Positions 42,504 through 49,351 of a stretch of 64,000 bases of DNA are shown here, in pieces. Made by a program: the position numbers and the translations under genes. The stretch comes from JALZUV01 sp964654855. GTDB lineage: Bacteria > Pseudomonadota > Alphaproteobacteria > Rickettsiales > JALZUV01. The stretch is taken from NCBI GenBank assembly GCA_964654855.1, contig CAZZJS010000002.1, forward strand, positions 1 through 64,000, in the 5' to 3' direction. Each line of letters begins with the position of its first letter. Position 1 is the stretch's first letter. The notes beneath the pieces are model-generated. The model had not been told where the DNA came from, searched no databases, and saw only the letters and a list, made by a program, of their open reading frames with translations.

Positions 42504-43166
42504 TTAAGCAGCAGACTTCTTCAAGAAAACACGATAAGCGGTTGCCTGTATCTCCAATTTTTGAGAGGCTACAGTTTCAGCAAACCCCTTAAAAACACGA
42601 ACTTTAGGCTGCTTAGAAAGAACATTCATGACCCGGTAGATTTGGAATTGCTTAGGATGCTTCTGGCAGGCATCCCACTCATTTGCTGAGAGATAGAAAC
42701 CAAGTAGGCTACTGCCCTGCGTTGACTTCACTTCAATAAATATCTTCTCTCCCTCTTCTGTGAAAGAAGTAATATCCCACCCAACAAACTCATTTTCAAA
42801 GCAATGCGCCCGGATCTGATCCGCTAAATCCTCTCGCCCTGCATTAATCAAGCGCTCTCTTTCAGATTTGAGGACATATTGCTCACCATGAGTGCCAATT
42901 GCAGTCTTTGAGAGATCACCCTCTTGTTTCGGTTTCTTCTTGCTCAGCTCCTGCTTGATGTCATGCTCAGTGACATGCTCATAAACTATGCTGATTTTTT
43001 GTTCTGGCTTTTGATGAACAATAATATCTTCAATGCTTGGAAAAAGAGGGTCCAGTACCATAGACTGATAAAATTCGACAATTTCGATTAAGTCCTTTTT
43101 GAAGCGCTCTTCATTTAGCGAAACCTTGAGATTACGCTTCCTCGCTCCCGACATCATCGAATCCAT
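42504..43166 (-). CDS. DUF3883-domain protein, probably missing its N-terminus
   Basis: 220 residues. The C-terminal 110 match DUF3883 (GWDITSF, IFIEVKSTQGSS, FYLSANEWDACQKHP, QIYRVMNV), a domain of the restriction-endonuclease-like fold seen in defence and ATPase proteins. Members usually carry this domain at the end of longer proteins. Here the first dozen residues (MDSMMSGARKRN) are antisense to a serine-recombinase remnant at 43129-43266, so the original 5' part was probably removed by that element. It may be a pseudogene or an expressed stump; no ribosome-binding site is clear. Confidence 0.6.
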   Translation of the reverse strand: MDSMMSGARKRNLKVSLNEERFKKDLIEIVEFYQSMVLDPLFPSIEDIIVHQKPEQKISIVYEHVTEHDIKQELSKKKPKQEGDLSKTAIGTHGEQYVLKSERERLINAGREDLADQIRAHCFENEFVGWDITSFTEEGEKIFIEVKSTQGSSLLGFYLSANEWDACQKHPKQFQIYRVMNVLSKQPKVRVFKGFAETVASQKLEIQATAYRVFLKKSAA

Positions 43167-43266
43167 TTTGAATGGAACTAATCCAACGCATTGGACCTAT
43201 AAAAAACTCATCCGTGTTAAAGCTACAAATTGGGATGATCAGCGCCAACAACTTGGCAGCGCCTAA
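43129..43266 (+). pseudogene. C-terminal remnant of a serine site-specific recombinase (second copy)
   Basis: Plus-strand frame reads RLRFLAPDIIESILNGTNP and ends NWDDQRQQLGSA, stop. It is the counterpart of the remnant at 8176-8316 (same FLAPDIIESIL start, same QRQQL end) and overlaps the 5' end of the minus-strand DUF3883 gene. Followed directly by the palindromic and GC-rich repeat modules. Confidence 0.72.
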
Positions 43267-43267
43267 C

Positions 43268-43463
43268 TCTCCAACTCCTGCTCGTAAATCGCCAACAGAG
43301 AATATTGGCCTAATTGGCTCTGATTTTCTCCATTTTATCATTCTCTGGCAGGAGTTGTGGGGATAGTAGGCGCCGCAAGCGGCGCACACGCGGCGGCTCT
43401 GGTGAGCGACTCTTTGAATGTGTTGGAAACTAAGGAAACAGTGGCGAGACAGCCCGCCTAACA
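43268..43463 (+). repeat. Composite repeat: palindrome plus GC-rich module (copy 4)
   Basis: A palindrome bounded by CCAACTCCTGC (43271) and GGCAGGAGTTGTGG (to 43360), then the GC-rich module CCGCAAGCGGCGCACACGCG ... GTTGGAAACTAAGGAAACAG (43371-43445) ending in CAGCCCGCCTAACAT (43463). The third module is missing. In front of it stands the recombinase tail, as in the 8.2-8.6 kb copy. Confidence 0.8.
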
Positions 43464-43720
43464 TACATCCATAATCGTTAATAGAAGCTAAATACCACAT
43501 ACCAATATCAAACAATACTCATATATCTACTCATAAAAGCACTGGCTCTTAGTGCATTTTAATGGAATATATTGGATTCCAATCAGATAAAACCCTGTGC
43601 CCTCTTAACGCTTAGGGTTAGCGTGGTGCGGTGGGGTAAATTTAGGCAAAAGAAAACCCGCTCATCTGCACTCCTTATTAGGAGTGACCGGATAAACGGG
43701 GTTCTTTTTGGCAGTTTCTC
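43464..43720. other. Spacer ending in cassette A terminator
   Basis: About 260 bases without a gene. The segment 43620-43657 (minus-strand TTTTGCCTAAATTTACCCC followed by ACCGCACCACGC) recurs in inverted orientation at 48733-48773. See the cassette finding. Confidence 0.55.
43652..43709. terminator. Bidirectional terminator of 43721-44245
   Basis: AACCCG ... CACTCC-TTATTA-GGAGTG ... CGGGGTT forms a long stem of about 18 pairs with a few mismatches, flanked by CTTTTT on one strand and TTTTCTTTTG on the other. It follows the stop of the minus-strand gene at 43721. Confidence 0.75.
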
Positions 43721-44245
43721 TTACTTCACGTATAGTTTCCACTTGTAAGGAGTTTCCCTTTTTGCTTTGAGGTCTCTGACGTCTTTGTCAGTTACTTCTA
43801 CAACTTGGAATATTAGCTCCCATTGCGTACAATACACTTCGTCGTTTAACGAAAGGCTGTTATCGGTGAAAAATTCTTCGTCAGGGAAATAAGCAATTAA
43901 TACTCCTGCCATCAGCATTCCTTGAGCTGGGTATTTGCTTAAGTAGCTAATATGGAGAGCATTTGCAATTTCCTTTGCTTTCTTGTCTTGCTTCTCCTTT
44001 TCGAGGGCTTTTTCCTTTGCAATTTCCTTTGCTTTCTTGTCTTGCTTCTCCTTTTCGAGAGCTTTTTCCTTTGCAATTTCCTTTGCCTTGAGTGCTCGTT
44101 TTTGATTTCTCTTCAACAGAGTAATGATTAGCATAACTAGCATATATATTGCTAGAACCGCGAAACTAGCTTTAGGACGGTCGTTTCCAAGCAACATTAG
44201 GCTTAAGAGTGCAGTAAAAATTCCAAAAAAATTTACTTTTTTCAT
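43721..44245 (-). CDS. Membrane protein with charged tandem 18-residue repeats
   Basis: 174 residues; no family recognised. Two N-terminal hydrophobic segments (about 5-20 and 28-46), then a highly charged Lys/Glu helix made of two exact 18-residue units (AKEIAKEKALEKEKQDKK) and part of a third, then an 85-residue C-terminal domain with aromatic residues (CTQWELIFQVVEVTD). Helix probably forms a coiled coil in the cytosol. Own promoter (TATAAT within the shared flank) and terminator. It is the cargo of cassette A; the twin cassette at 47901-48773 carries an unrelated lipoprotein. Confidence 0.65.
   Translation of the reverse strand: MKKVNFFGIFTALLSLMLLGNDRPKASFAVLAIYMLVMLIITLLKRNQKRALKAKEIAKEKALEKEKQDKKAKEIAKEKALEKEKQDKKAKEIANALHISYLSKYPAQGMLMAGVLIAYFPDEEFFTDNSLSLNDEVYCTQWELIFQVVEVTDKDVRDLKAKRETPYKWKLYVK
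43962..44086 (-). repeat. 54-base tandem repeat inside a coding region
   Basis: Units 43962-44015 and 44016-44069 differ at one base; a partial third unit runs to 44086. The near-identity implies recent duplication and possible copy-number variation without frame change. Confidence 0.85.
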
Positions 44246-44356
44246 AACTGGTTGTTTAAATAATTAGAAATAAATGTTCTTTTTACATCTTCCCCGGCAG
44301 GTGAATAACGATAAACAGTCATGTATGAAATACAGGAAAACTCTAAAAATAGAGAA

Positions 44357-44470
44357 AAGAACCCTTGAATTATAACTGAAGCGACTTCAAATAGCATGTT
44401 ACAGTTCTGTTAAGATTTCTTCCAACAAACAGTAATCACGAAGTCATCTTCTAGCAGCAGGTCATCAGGG
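44357..44470 (-). repeat. Inverted repeat, cassette A upstream flank
   Basis: Minus-strand copy of 47901-48012: end of the small gene 44410-44604, then AACAGAACTGTAACATG and the -10-like CTTCAGTTATAAT, with about 80 percent identity by eye. Sequence then diverges completely toward the cargo gene. Confidence 0.75.
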
Positions 44471-44604
44471 TGCTCTACATTGAATCTAACTCTTGCCTCC
44501 TCCACACTTTCACCCACCTCACAGAACACAACCCTCACCCGCTCATGTGATGGGGTGATAGATTGCTCCAATTTATCCATACGGCGCTCTAATGGCTTGC
44601 TCAT
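44410..44604 (-). CDS. Small hypothetical protein of a mobile-element set
   Basis: 64 residues: N-terminal coiled-coil-like MSKPLERRMDKLEQSI, then VRVVFCEVGESVEEARVRF and an acidic end LLLEDDFVITVCWKKS. Similar short MSxxLxxRLxxLE proteins follow DUF5681 genes in alphaproteobacterial elements, which fits the DUF5681-like segment in 44798-45304. Overlaps 44601-44801 by four bases. Its 3' end is duplicated at 47901-47969. Function unknown. Confidence 0.6.
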   Translation of the reverse strand: MSKPLERRMDKLEQSITPSHERVRVVFCEVGESVEEARVRFNVEHPDDLLLEDDFVITVCWKKS

Positions 44605-44801
44605 GCCTGACTTCTTTCTCGTTCCTCTAATATAGCTGCTACTTCATCTTGCGTGTAAGAGCGCGTGATTATGTGAGGCACTTCTTCGACGGGAATACCT
44701 GAAGTCTCTGCCCAAAACTTCCTCATTTGCTCTCCCAACTCGATTTCTCTTCCGCGCGCAGATTCTAGCTGCTCTAACCGCTTTGATAGTTGCTTGCTCA
44801 T
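44601..44801 (-). CDS. Small hypothetical protein, paralogue-like to its neighbour
   Basis: 66 residues starting MSKQLSKRLEQLESARG, the same N-terminal pattern as 44410-44604, then a short helical, charged part (YTQDEVAAILEERERSQ). Overlaps genes on both sides by four bases (ATGA), so it belongs to one transcription unit with the upstream chimera. No function recognised. Confidence 0.55.
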   Translation of the reverse strand: MSKQLSKRLEQLESARGREIELGEQMRKFWAETSGIPVEEVPHIITRSYTQDEVAAILEERERSQA

Positions 44802-45304
44802 AACTGCTTTCCTTCCAATGCTTCTATGCGTTTTTCTAGCTCACAGGCTTCTAATGAGCGCCTATGTAGCTCTAATAATGCTGCAACTGATTGTGCTTCA
44901 TTTGGAGTTAGCTCTCCTTGTGACACCGCATCAATCAATGCAGCAATAGCGGTGGGCAAATCCTCCGCTGACTCAATGGCAGGAAGCCGGAATGATACGG
45001 GTGCATCTTTACGCGGTGGAAGGTCACCTGATTTACCTGCTCCTGGATAACAAAAACCCATTGGAAGAATGGCAATCTTTTGAAGATCATAAAAAACATT
45101 CTTATCAATGCCCATCCACTCGCGCAGACGATCTCCGCTAGGGTCATCAAATGGAATACCCGTTTTATGCACCTTACTGCCCGGTGCTTGGCCTGCGATT
45201 AGAATTTTGGCATTAGGGTGAATTTGCACGACGGGGCGTGCCCCCAAAGGCAAATGAGGTTCGCAGATGGTGCAGCTTTTTACTTCGTCTATGAGGTTCT
45301 GCAC
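44798..45304 (-). CDS. Chimera: uracil-DNA-glycosylase N-terminal part fused to a DUF5681-like end
   Basis: 168 residues starting at GTG 45304. Residues 1-98 match the uracil-DNA glycosylase family of alphaproteobacteria (four-Cys-type start SCTICEPHLP, catalytic motif ILIAGQAPGSKVHKTGIPFDD, GFCYPGAGKSGDLPPRKD). The family usually continues for another 100 residues; here it switches at PPRKD to a segment (LPAIESAEDLPTAIAALIDA, then GELTPNEAQSVAALLE, LEKRIEAL) typical of the C-terminus of DUF5681 proteins. The Pro-Arg junction suggests recombination joined a broken glycosylase gene to an element's 3' end. Glycosylase activity is doubtful. It begins 24 bases after gor. Confidence 0.65.
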   Translation of the reverse strand: MQNLIDEVKSCTICEPHLPLGARPVVQIHPNAKILIAGQAPGSKVHKTGIPFDDPSGDRLREWMGIDKNVFYDLQKIAILPMGFCYPGAGKSGDLPPRKDAPVSFRLPAIESAEDLPTAIAALIDAVSQGELTPNEAQSVAALLELHRRSLEACELEKRIEALEGKQL

Positions 45305-45328
45305 AAGGTTTAGGTTTGTTACCAGCTT

Positions 45329-46696
45329 CTACGGGCATCCTTTTCGCGTAATTTCACGCATAGTGACAAATTCTTCTGAGATCGTAGGATGTACACCAAC
45401 GGTTCGATCAAATTCATGCTTTGTAGCTCCTGCCCGTAAAGCCACGCCTAGCATTTGAATAATTTCCCCTGCATCAGGCCCTACCATATGTGCGCCAACC
45501 ACTTTGTCGCTGCTTACATCTACAATGAGCTTCATTAGTATTTTTTCATTCATATCATCGGAGAGCCGGTATTTTGTGGGACCGAAGCTCGTCATATAAA
45601 TATCAATATCGGAATATTGAGCACATGCTTCTTCTTCGGTTAGCCCAACTGTTCCAATTTGAGGCTGACAAAATACTGCCGTCGGCACGATAAAGTCGGA
45701 AATATTACGTTTTTTATTGCCGAAATGCGTATCAGCAAAAGCGCGGCCTTCATTAATGGCTACGGGGGTTAGATTGTGGTGCTTATTGGTAGCGTCACCT
45801 ACGGCATAGATATTTTCAACTGATGTTTGCTGCCACTCATCTACATCAATTTGGCCTCGTTCATCTAATTTAACCTTTGTGTTTTCTATCCCTAATTCGT
45901 CAAACATCGGAACTCGTCCTGTTGCAAACATGACTTGATCTACAGGCCAGTCCTTATTGTGATCGCACTTAAGAGTTAAACTGCTATCAGCATTTTTACT
46001 TACCGCAACGGGATTGGTGGTGGAGACTATCGTAATGCCTTTTTTCTCAAGCTCTGCTCTAACATGTTCTCGCACATCACGATCAAACCCATTAAGAACA
46101 CGGTTTCTACGCACCATGAGTGTCGTTTCAACACCGAGACTGTGAAAGATACTAGCAAATTCAATGGCAATATAACCACCGCCAACCACAATGATTTTTT
46201 CTGGTAGTGCATCTAGATGGAAAGCTTCATCGGAGGTAATCGCATGTTCTTTACCTTCAATATCAGGAACAAAAGGCTTACCACCAACGGCAATAATAAA
46301 TTTATCTGCTGTTATGTGCGTATCGCCGATGGCAACGGTGTGATTATCAATAAATCGTGCAAAGCCAGTATGGATATCCACCCCCGCTTTACCCAGCATT
46401 GTGTCATAGATACCGTTAAGGCGCTTGATCTCTTTAAAGGTATTCTCTTTCAAGGCTTCCCAATTAAACTTGGGCTTTTCAAACTCCCAACCAAAGCTAC
46501 GTGAAGTTGTAAATTCATCCGCACACATGGAAGCATACATATACCATTTTTTAGGCATACAGCCACGATTGACGCAGGTGCCACCAAATTTATCACCTTC
46601 TGCAATACCTACTTTTGCACCAAGTGCCGCTGATGAGCGAGCAGCGGCTACACCACCTGAGCCGCCTCCAATAACGAATAGATCATAATGGGTCAT
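45329..46696 (-). CDS. gor: Glutathione-disulfide reductase
   Basis: 455 residues, flavoprotein disulfide reductase reducing GSSG with NADPH. FAD motif VIGGGSGGVAAARSSAALGA, redox-active pair CVNRGCMPKKWYMYAS, NADPH motif VVGGGYIAIEFASIF with downstream MVRRNRVL (Arg pair for NADPH), FAD motif YAVGDATNKHHNLTPVAI, and the C-terminal active-site His in VGVHPTISEEFVTMRE. All catalytic parts are present. The ATGA overlap with a 50-residue small membrane protein upstream and the OsmC-like gene beyond make a redox operon. Confidence 0.95.
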   Translation of the reverse strand: MTHYDLFVIGGGSGGVAAARSSAALGAKVGIAEGDKFGGTCVNRGCMPKKWYMYASMCADEFTTSRSFGWEFEKPKFNWEALKENTFKEIKRLNGIYDTMLGKAGVDIHTGFARFIDNHTVAIGDTHITADKFIIAVGGKPFVPDIEGKEHAITSDEAFHLDALPEKIIVVGGGYIAIEFASIFHSLGVETTLMVRRNRVLNGFDRDVREHVRAELEKKGITIVSTTNPVAVSKNADSSLTLKCDHNKDWPVDQVMFATGRVPMFDELGIENTKVKLDERGQIDVDEWQQTSVENIYAVGDATNKHHNLTPVAINEGRAFADTHFGNKKRNISDFIVPTAVFCQPQIGTVGLTEEEACAQYSDIDIYMTSFGPTKYRLSDDMNEKILMKLIVDVSSDKVVGAHMVGPDAGEIIQMLGVALRAGATKHEFDRTVGVHPTISEEFVTMREITRKGCP

Positions 46697-46845
46697 GTTT
46701 TTTCCTGTTTCTGAGCTTGTTTGATAAGTTCTTTTGTTTTCTCGCAGTTTAAAATCAGTTTTGAAGCGATGATAGATTCTTTTACCAGATGATAAGCTCC
46801 CAAAATAACACTGATAATACCAATACCTGTGATTATTTTCGCCAT
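46693..46845 (-). CDS. Small membrane protein upstream of gor
   Basis: 50 residues: starts MAKIITGIGIISVILGAYHL, one hydrophobic segment, then a Lys/Gln-rich tail. ATG at 46845; stop overlaps the gor start (ATGA at 46693-46696). Too short for usual gene callers but tightly coupled and codon-like. No family recognised; may be a membrane anchor or have no direct link with the reductase. Confidence 0.6.
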   Translation of the reverse strand: MAKIITGIGIISVILGAYHLVKESIIASKLILNCEKTKELIKQAQKQEKT

Positions 46846-46851
46846 ATTTTG

Positions 46852-47133
46852 CTACAATAAAGCATCCCCCTCAGACACAAATCCAGTCACGCTTCCGATA
46901 AGTGCAGAGATTGCCAGTAATCCGATAGAAATGTAGAAAGCAACAAGCGCCTTGTGAAAGTGATAAGTACGCTTAACTAGTTTTTCGATATCCATCGCAT
47001 GGATACGGTTCTGCGTTCTAACAATTTCGCGAATCAGAGAACTTACGTGAAACAAACGGGTAGCCGTTGATAAAACCAACATTGCTACACCGGGAATAAA
47101 GGTGAAAGGTATAATCCAACTACCAAATTCCAT
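46852..47133 (-). CDS. Small membrane protein (DUF2721-like)
   Basis: 93 residues: two membrane segments (about 8-26 and 62-88) with a basic helix between (VRTQNRIHAMDIEKLVKRTYHF). The pattern PGVAMLVLSTATRL followed by R-rich helix recalls DUF2721 proteins; function unknown. It lies six bases upstream of 46693-46845 and 39 bases downstream of the OsmC-like gene, in the same operon. Confidence 0.65.
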   Translation of the reverse strand: MEFGSWIIPFTFIPGVAMLVLSTATRLFHVSSLIREIVRTQNRIHAMDIEKLVKRTYHFHKALVAFYISIGLLAISALIGSVTGFVSEGDALL

Positions 47134-47172
47134 CTTATTTCATCCTTTTAATATTCTAACTTTAGCTAAAAG

Positions 47173-47610
47173 TTACGCTATAACTGTTTCAACGCTGGCG
47201 CCACTTTTTAGAAGTTTTTGGATAGGGCATTTCTCTGCCATTTCTTTTAACGCCTCGCGCTCTTCATCGCTGGCATTACCTTCAATAATAATTTCACGTG
47301 TAATGACAAGTTCATCATCTTCACGCTTCTGGCTAACGGCGACGTGCAAATTGTTTATTTCAAGACCTTTGACTTCAATGGCGAGACGCAATACCTGGAT
47401 AGTACTTCTAGCAAGACTGACAAGTAGCAATTCAATTGGAGATAGCATTGTCGGTGCATCTTCAATTTCATCGTGCCCAACAGTATAAAGAGATACGCGG
47501 TTTGTTGAAACCGTGATGTTATCTACTTCATTTAAGTCAGCACTCGCCAAAACGTTCCCTGAGCTCAACTCTTTTGGATCAATTGTAATGGTGTGGTGAT
47601 GGTCGCTCAT
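47173..47610 (-). CDS. OsmC-family protein lacking the first Cys
   Basis: 145 residues from the ATG at 47610 (AAAGGAAG upstream; an 8-codon extension to 47634 is possible). OsmC/Ohr fold: LSPIELLLVSLARSTIQVLRLA, GLEINNLHVAVSQKRED, and KCPIQKLLKSG. Peroxidase members need two Cys; the second (CPIQK) is present but the first, normally in GACT, is Ser here, so classical peroxidase chemistry is unlikely. First gene of the redox operon with gor. Could act on other substrates or as a partner. Confidence 0.8.
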   Translation of the reverse strand: MSDHHHTITIDPKELSSGNVLASADLNEVDNITVSTNRVSLYTVGHDEIEDAPTMLSPIELLLVSLARSTIQVLRLAIEVKGLEINNLHVAVSQKREDDELVITREIIIEGNASDEEREALKEMAEKCPIQKLLKSGASVETVIA

Positions 47611-47692
47611 AGTTCTACTTCCTTTATCATTCATTTAAAGAAAGGAAGCCTAGAGAGTTCCAGAAGCGTGAAGCCTTGCCTGCACCTCGAGC

Positions 47693-47722
47693 TATCCATA
47701 TCCATATCCATATCCATATATT
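47693..47722 (+). repeat. Hexanucleotide microsatellite
   Basis: Five perfect copies of TATCCA. Non-coding, between the OsmC-like gene start and the palindromic repeat. Confidence 0.9.
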
Positions 47723-47773
47723 AGATAGTATAAACTGTAATGGTGAGCAAAAAGTTAATAAATACACCACCAA

Positions 47774-47872
47774 CTCCCCTTCCGAAAGCGGCAATAGAGA
47801 ATATCGTCACGATCTGCAGGGAAACTCTCCGAATTCGTATTCTCTTATAGCACTCAAGGCTTTCGGAGAAGA
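47774..47872 (+). repeat. Palindromic repeat (copy 5)
   Basis: CTCCCCTTCCGAAAGCGG ... GGCTTTCGGAGAAG with inner AGAGAATATCG and CGTATTCTCT. It resembles the palindrome at 8324-8403 closely at AGAGAATATCG and TATTCTCTTA. No recombinase remnant or GC-rich module follows. Confidence 0.75.
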
Positions 47873-47900
47873 ATGCGGTTTAATCTGACAACACCAAAGT

Positions 47901-47969
47901 GATGACCCACTGCTTGAGGATGACTTTATACTTACTGTTTGTTGGAGGAAAAACTTAACAGAACTGTAA
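47901..47969 (+). pseudogene. 3' remnant of a copy of the small gene 44410-44604
   Basis: Frame reads DDPLLEDDFILTVCWRKNL and ends at TAA 47967-47969. It matches the end of the 64-residue protein (DDLLLEDDFVITVCWKKS) in opposite orientation. Only the last 22 codons are left. Confidence 0.75.
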
Positions 47970-48012
47970 CATGTTATTTGAGGGGACTTCAGTTATAATC
48001 TGAAGGTTCTTT
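47901..48012 (+). repeat. Inverted repeat, cassette B upstream flank
   Basis: Plus-strand twin of 44357-44470, including AACAGAACTGTAACATG and the -10-like TATAAT at 47994-47999. After it the sequence diverges. Confidence 0.75.
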
Positions 48013-48141
48013 TCACTATCTTTAATTTATTAAAGAAAGCTGTTTTCATCGCACTTGCGCTGTCGATTTATTCGTTTATTGCAACTGCAATGATGTAAAT
48101 AAGAACTACTAAAACATTTTTCAATAATCTTCTAAAAAACA

Positions 48142-48672
48142 ATGTTTATGAAAAACTTATTGTTCTTTGCGCTAATTCTTATGCTAACTTCATGCAGCAA
48201 TTCTTTGAGAGTGACTCAAGAAACACCTCTCGAGATACTACCTTTAGAAAATGATAAATTTGAACAATCTCCAAAAGAGGTGTTCAATATTAACTTCATC
48301 TTCGTCGATGATAATCATGATGAAAGTGAGGAAGCTCTTTTAGGACACACCTATCAAGCTAAAGTAGAGAAATATGCTGGTTTAACCGTCTGGCACGTAG
48401 GAGAAGGTCCTGTGTGGGGAAGCACTACATGGGTTCAAGATGACTCTGGTCGCTTGGGAAAAATCCTTGCACCAAATAGTTGGAGCACTTTTTTGGAAAT
48501 TGCCAAAATGACATCACTACGGGAGGCGTTAGACTTAGTTTCTAAAATGAGCTTTCTTGATGGACATTTGATGCAAATGGACTTTTCAGGAAAGTATCTT
48601 AAATTAGGAATGGTCGGTGGCAGTCCTCACTTTGATTATTTCAAGGTGACGGAGGTTGCTAAAGGAAATTAG
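48142..48672 (+). CDS. Lipoprotein, cargo of cassette B
   Basis: 176 residues with lipoprotein signal (ILMLTSCSNS, Cys about 17); a second ATG at 48148 is possible and no clear ribosome-binding site is seen. The mature part has no recognised domain; it has a Trp-rich stretch (LTVWHVGEGPVWGSTTWVQ) and a Met-rich segment near the end. The upstream promoter flank and downstream terminator flank are shared with cassette A, whose gene is unrelated. Function unknown. Confidence 0.65.
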   Translation: MFMKNLLFFALILMLTSCSNSLRVTQETPLEILPLENDKFEQSPKEVFNINFIFVDDNHDESEEALLGHTYQAKVEKYAGLTVWHVGEGPVWGSTTWVQDDSGRLGKILAPNSWSTFLEIAKMTSLREALDLVSKMSFLDGHLMQMDFSGKYLKLGMVGGSPHFDYFKVTEVAKGN

Positions 48673-48684
48673 CCTAAGCCCTAA

Positions 48685-48773
48685 GCTCTGCGCTTAGAAA
48701 AAGAAACCTTGCAAATTGCTTACGCTTTTGTGGGGTTTTCTTTTGTCTGAATTTAACCCAGCCGCATCACGCT
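48685..48773 (+). terminator. Terminator and downstream flank of cassette B
   Basis: AAGAAACC ... GGGGTTTTCTTTTG can form a stem followed by a T-run, then GTCTGAATTTAACCCAGCCG and CATCACGCT (48746-48773), which recurs inverted at 43620-43650 as part of cassette A. Confidence 0.6.
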
Positions 48774-48790
48774 ATTCACATAGTTCTCCT

Positions 48791-49105
48791 TCATTCAGTA
48801 TTGCCTAATAGCTTAGAACTCTGCTTAAGCGCATAGGCAATAATGTAATCGGTAACATTGTGACTTACCGCATCTTCAATAAATTGCTTCTTAATCTTAA
48901 ATGGCCGACCTCCGAGCAGTAACTCTACCTCTCCGGTTTCTTTGATAGCGTCAAGAGAGCCACCAAATTGTTTGAGTACATTGGTGCTATCGAATGGTGC
49001 ACCAATCGTTACTACCGCTTTTACATGCTCAATCTGTGCAGCAACTACTAACGTTGCTGCACCACCAAGACTATGTGGGTATGGTGAATGCCGCAAGCGG
49101 CGCAC
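48791..49105 (-). pseudogene. Alpha/beta-hydrolase fragment, broken at both ends
   Basis: 104-codon frame. The middle matches alpha/beta hydrolases of the kind found alone or fused to OsmC domains: HSLGGAATLVVAA (nucleophile Ser), VVTIGAPFDSTNVLKQFGG and LLGGRPFKIKKQFIED. Normal members are about 250 residues. The N-terminal half is missing, since the frame starts inside the GC-rich repeat at 49089-49183; the C-terminal part after HNVTD, with catalytic Asp and His, is also missing. An inactivated gene cut by the repeat element. Confidence 0.75.
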
Positions 49106-49183
49106 ACGCCGCGGCTCTGGCGGGACGCTCTCTAAAGGTGTTGGAAACTAAGGAAACAGTGGCGGGAGACAGCCCGCCTAACA
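49089..49183 (+). repeat. Composite repeat: GC-rich module only (copy 6)
   Basis: GCCGCAAGCGGCGCACACGC ... GGTGTTGGAAACTAAGGAAA, then GTGGCGGGAGACAGCCCGCC, whose end forms a hairpin (GGCGGG/CCCGCC), then TAACAT. Nearly the same wording as 43371-43463. It marks the break in the hydrolase gene. Confidence 0.85.
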
Positions 49184-49351
49184 TTAACTACAAGCAATTG
49201 ATAAATAATTATATTTATATCATTATCTTAGATAATACCCGCATATATACCCTGATTAACCTTGGTTGATATTGGATTTTAGTAGACTAGGCAGCTATTA
49301 TTTAGATTCTGTTCAAGAGGATAGTTCAGGAACAAGAATCAAGGAATTCAA

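Larger units (their letters stand above)
47635..48141. other. Spacer with microsatellite, palindromic repeat and gene remnant
   Basis: About 500 bases without an intact gene. In order: five TATCCA units (47693-47722), a palindromic repeat (47774-47872), the remnant of a small gene (47901-47969), the shared promoter-like flank (to 48012), and an A+T-rich leader to the lipoprotein gene. Confidence 0.6.

Noticed and set aside
49157..49176. Similarity of GTGGCGGGAGACAGCCCGCC to the 3' end of tRNA-Ser, as possible left att site
   Set aside because: The match ends after about 13 bases with a gap, and the same sequence is the hairpin end of the dispersed GC-rich repeat (also at 43441-43460), which explains it better.
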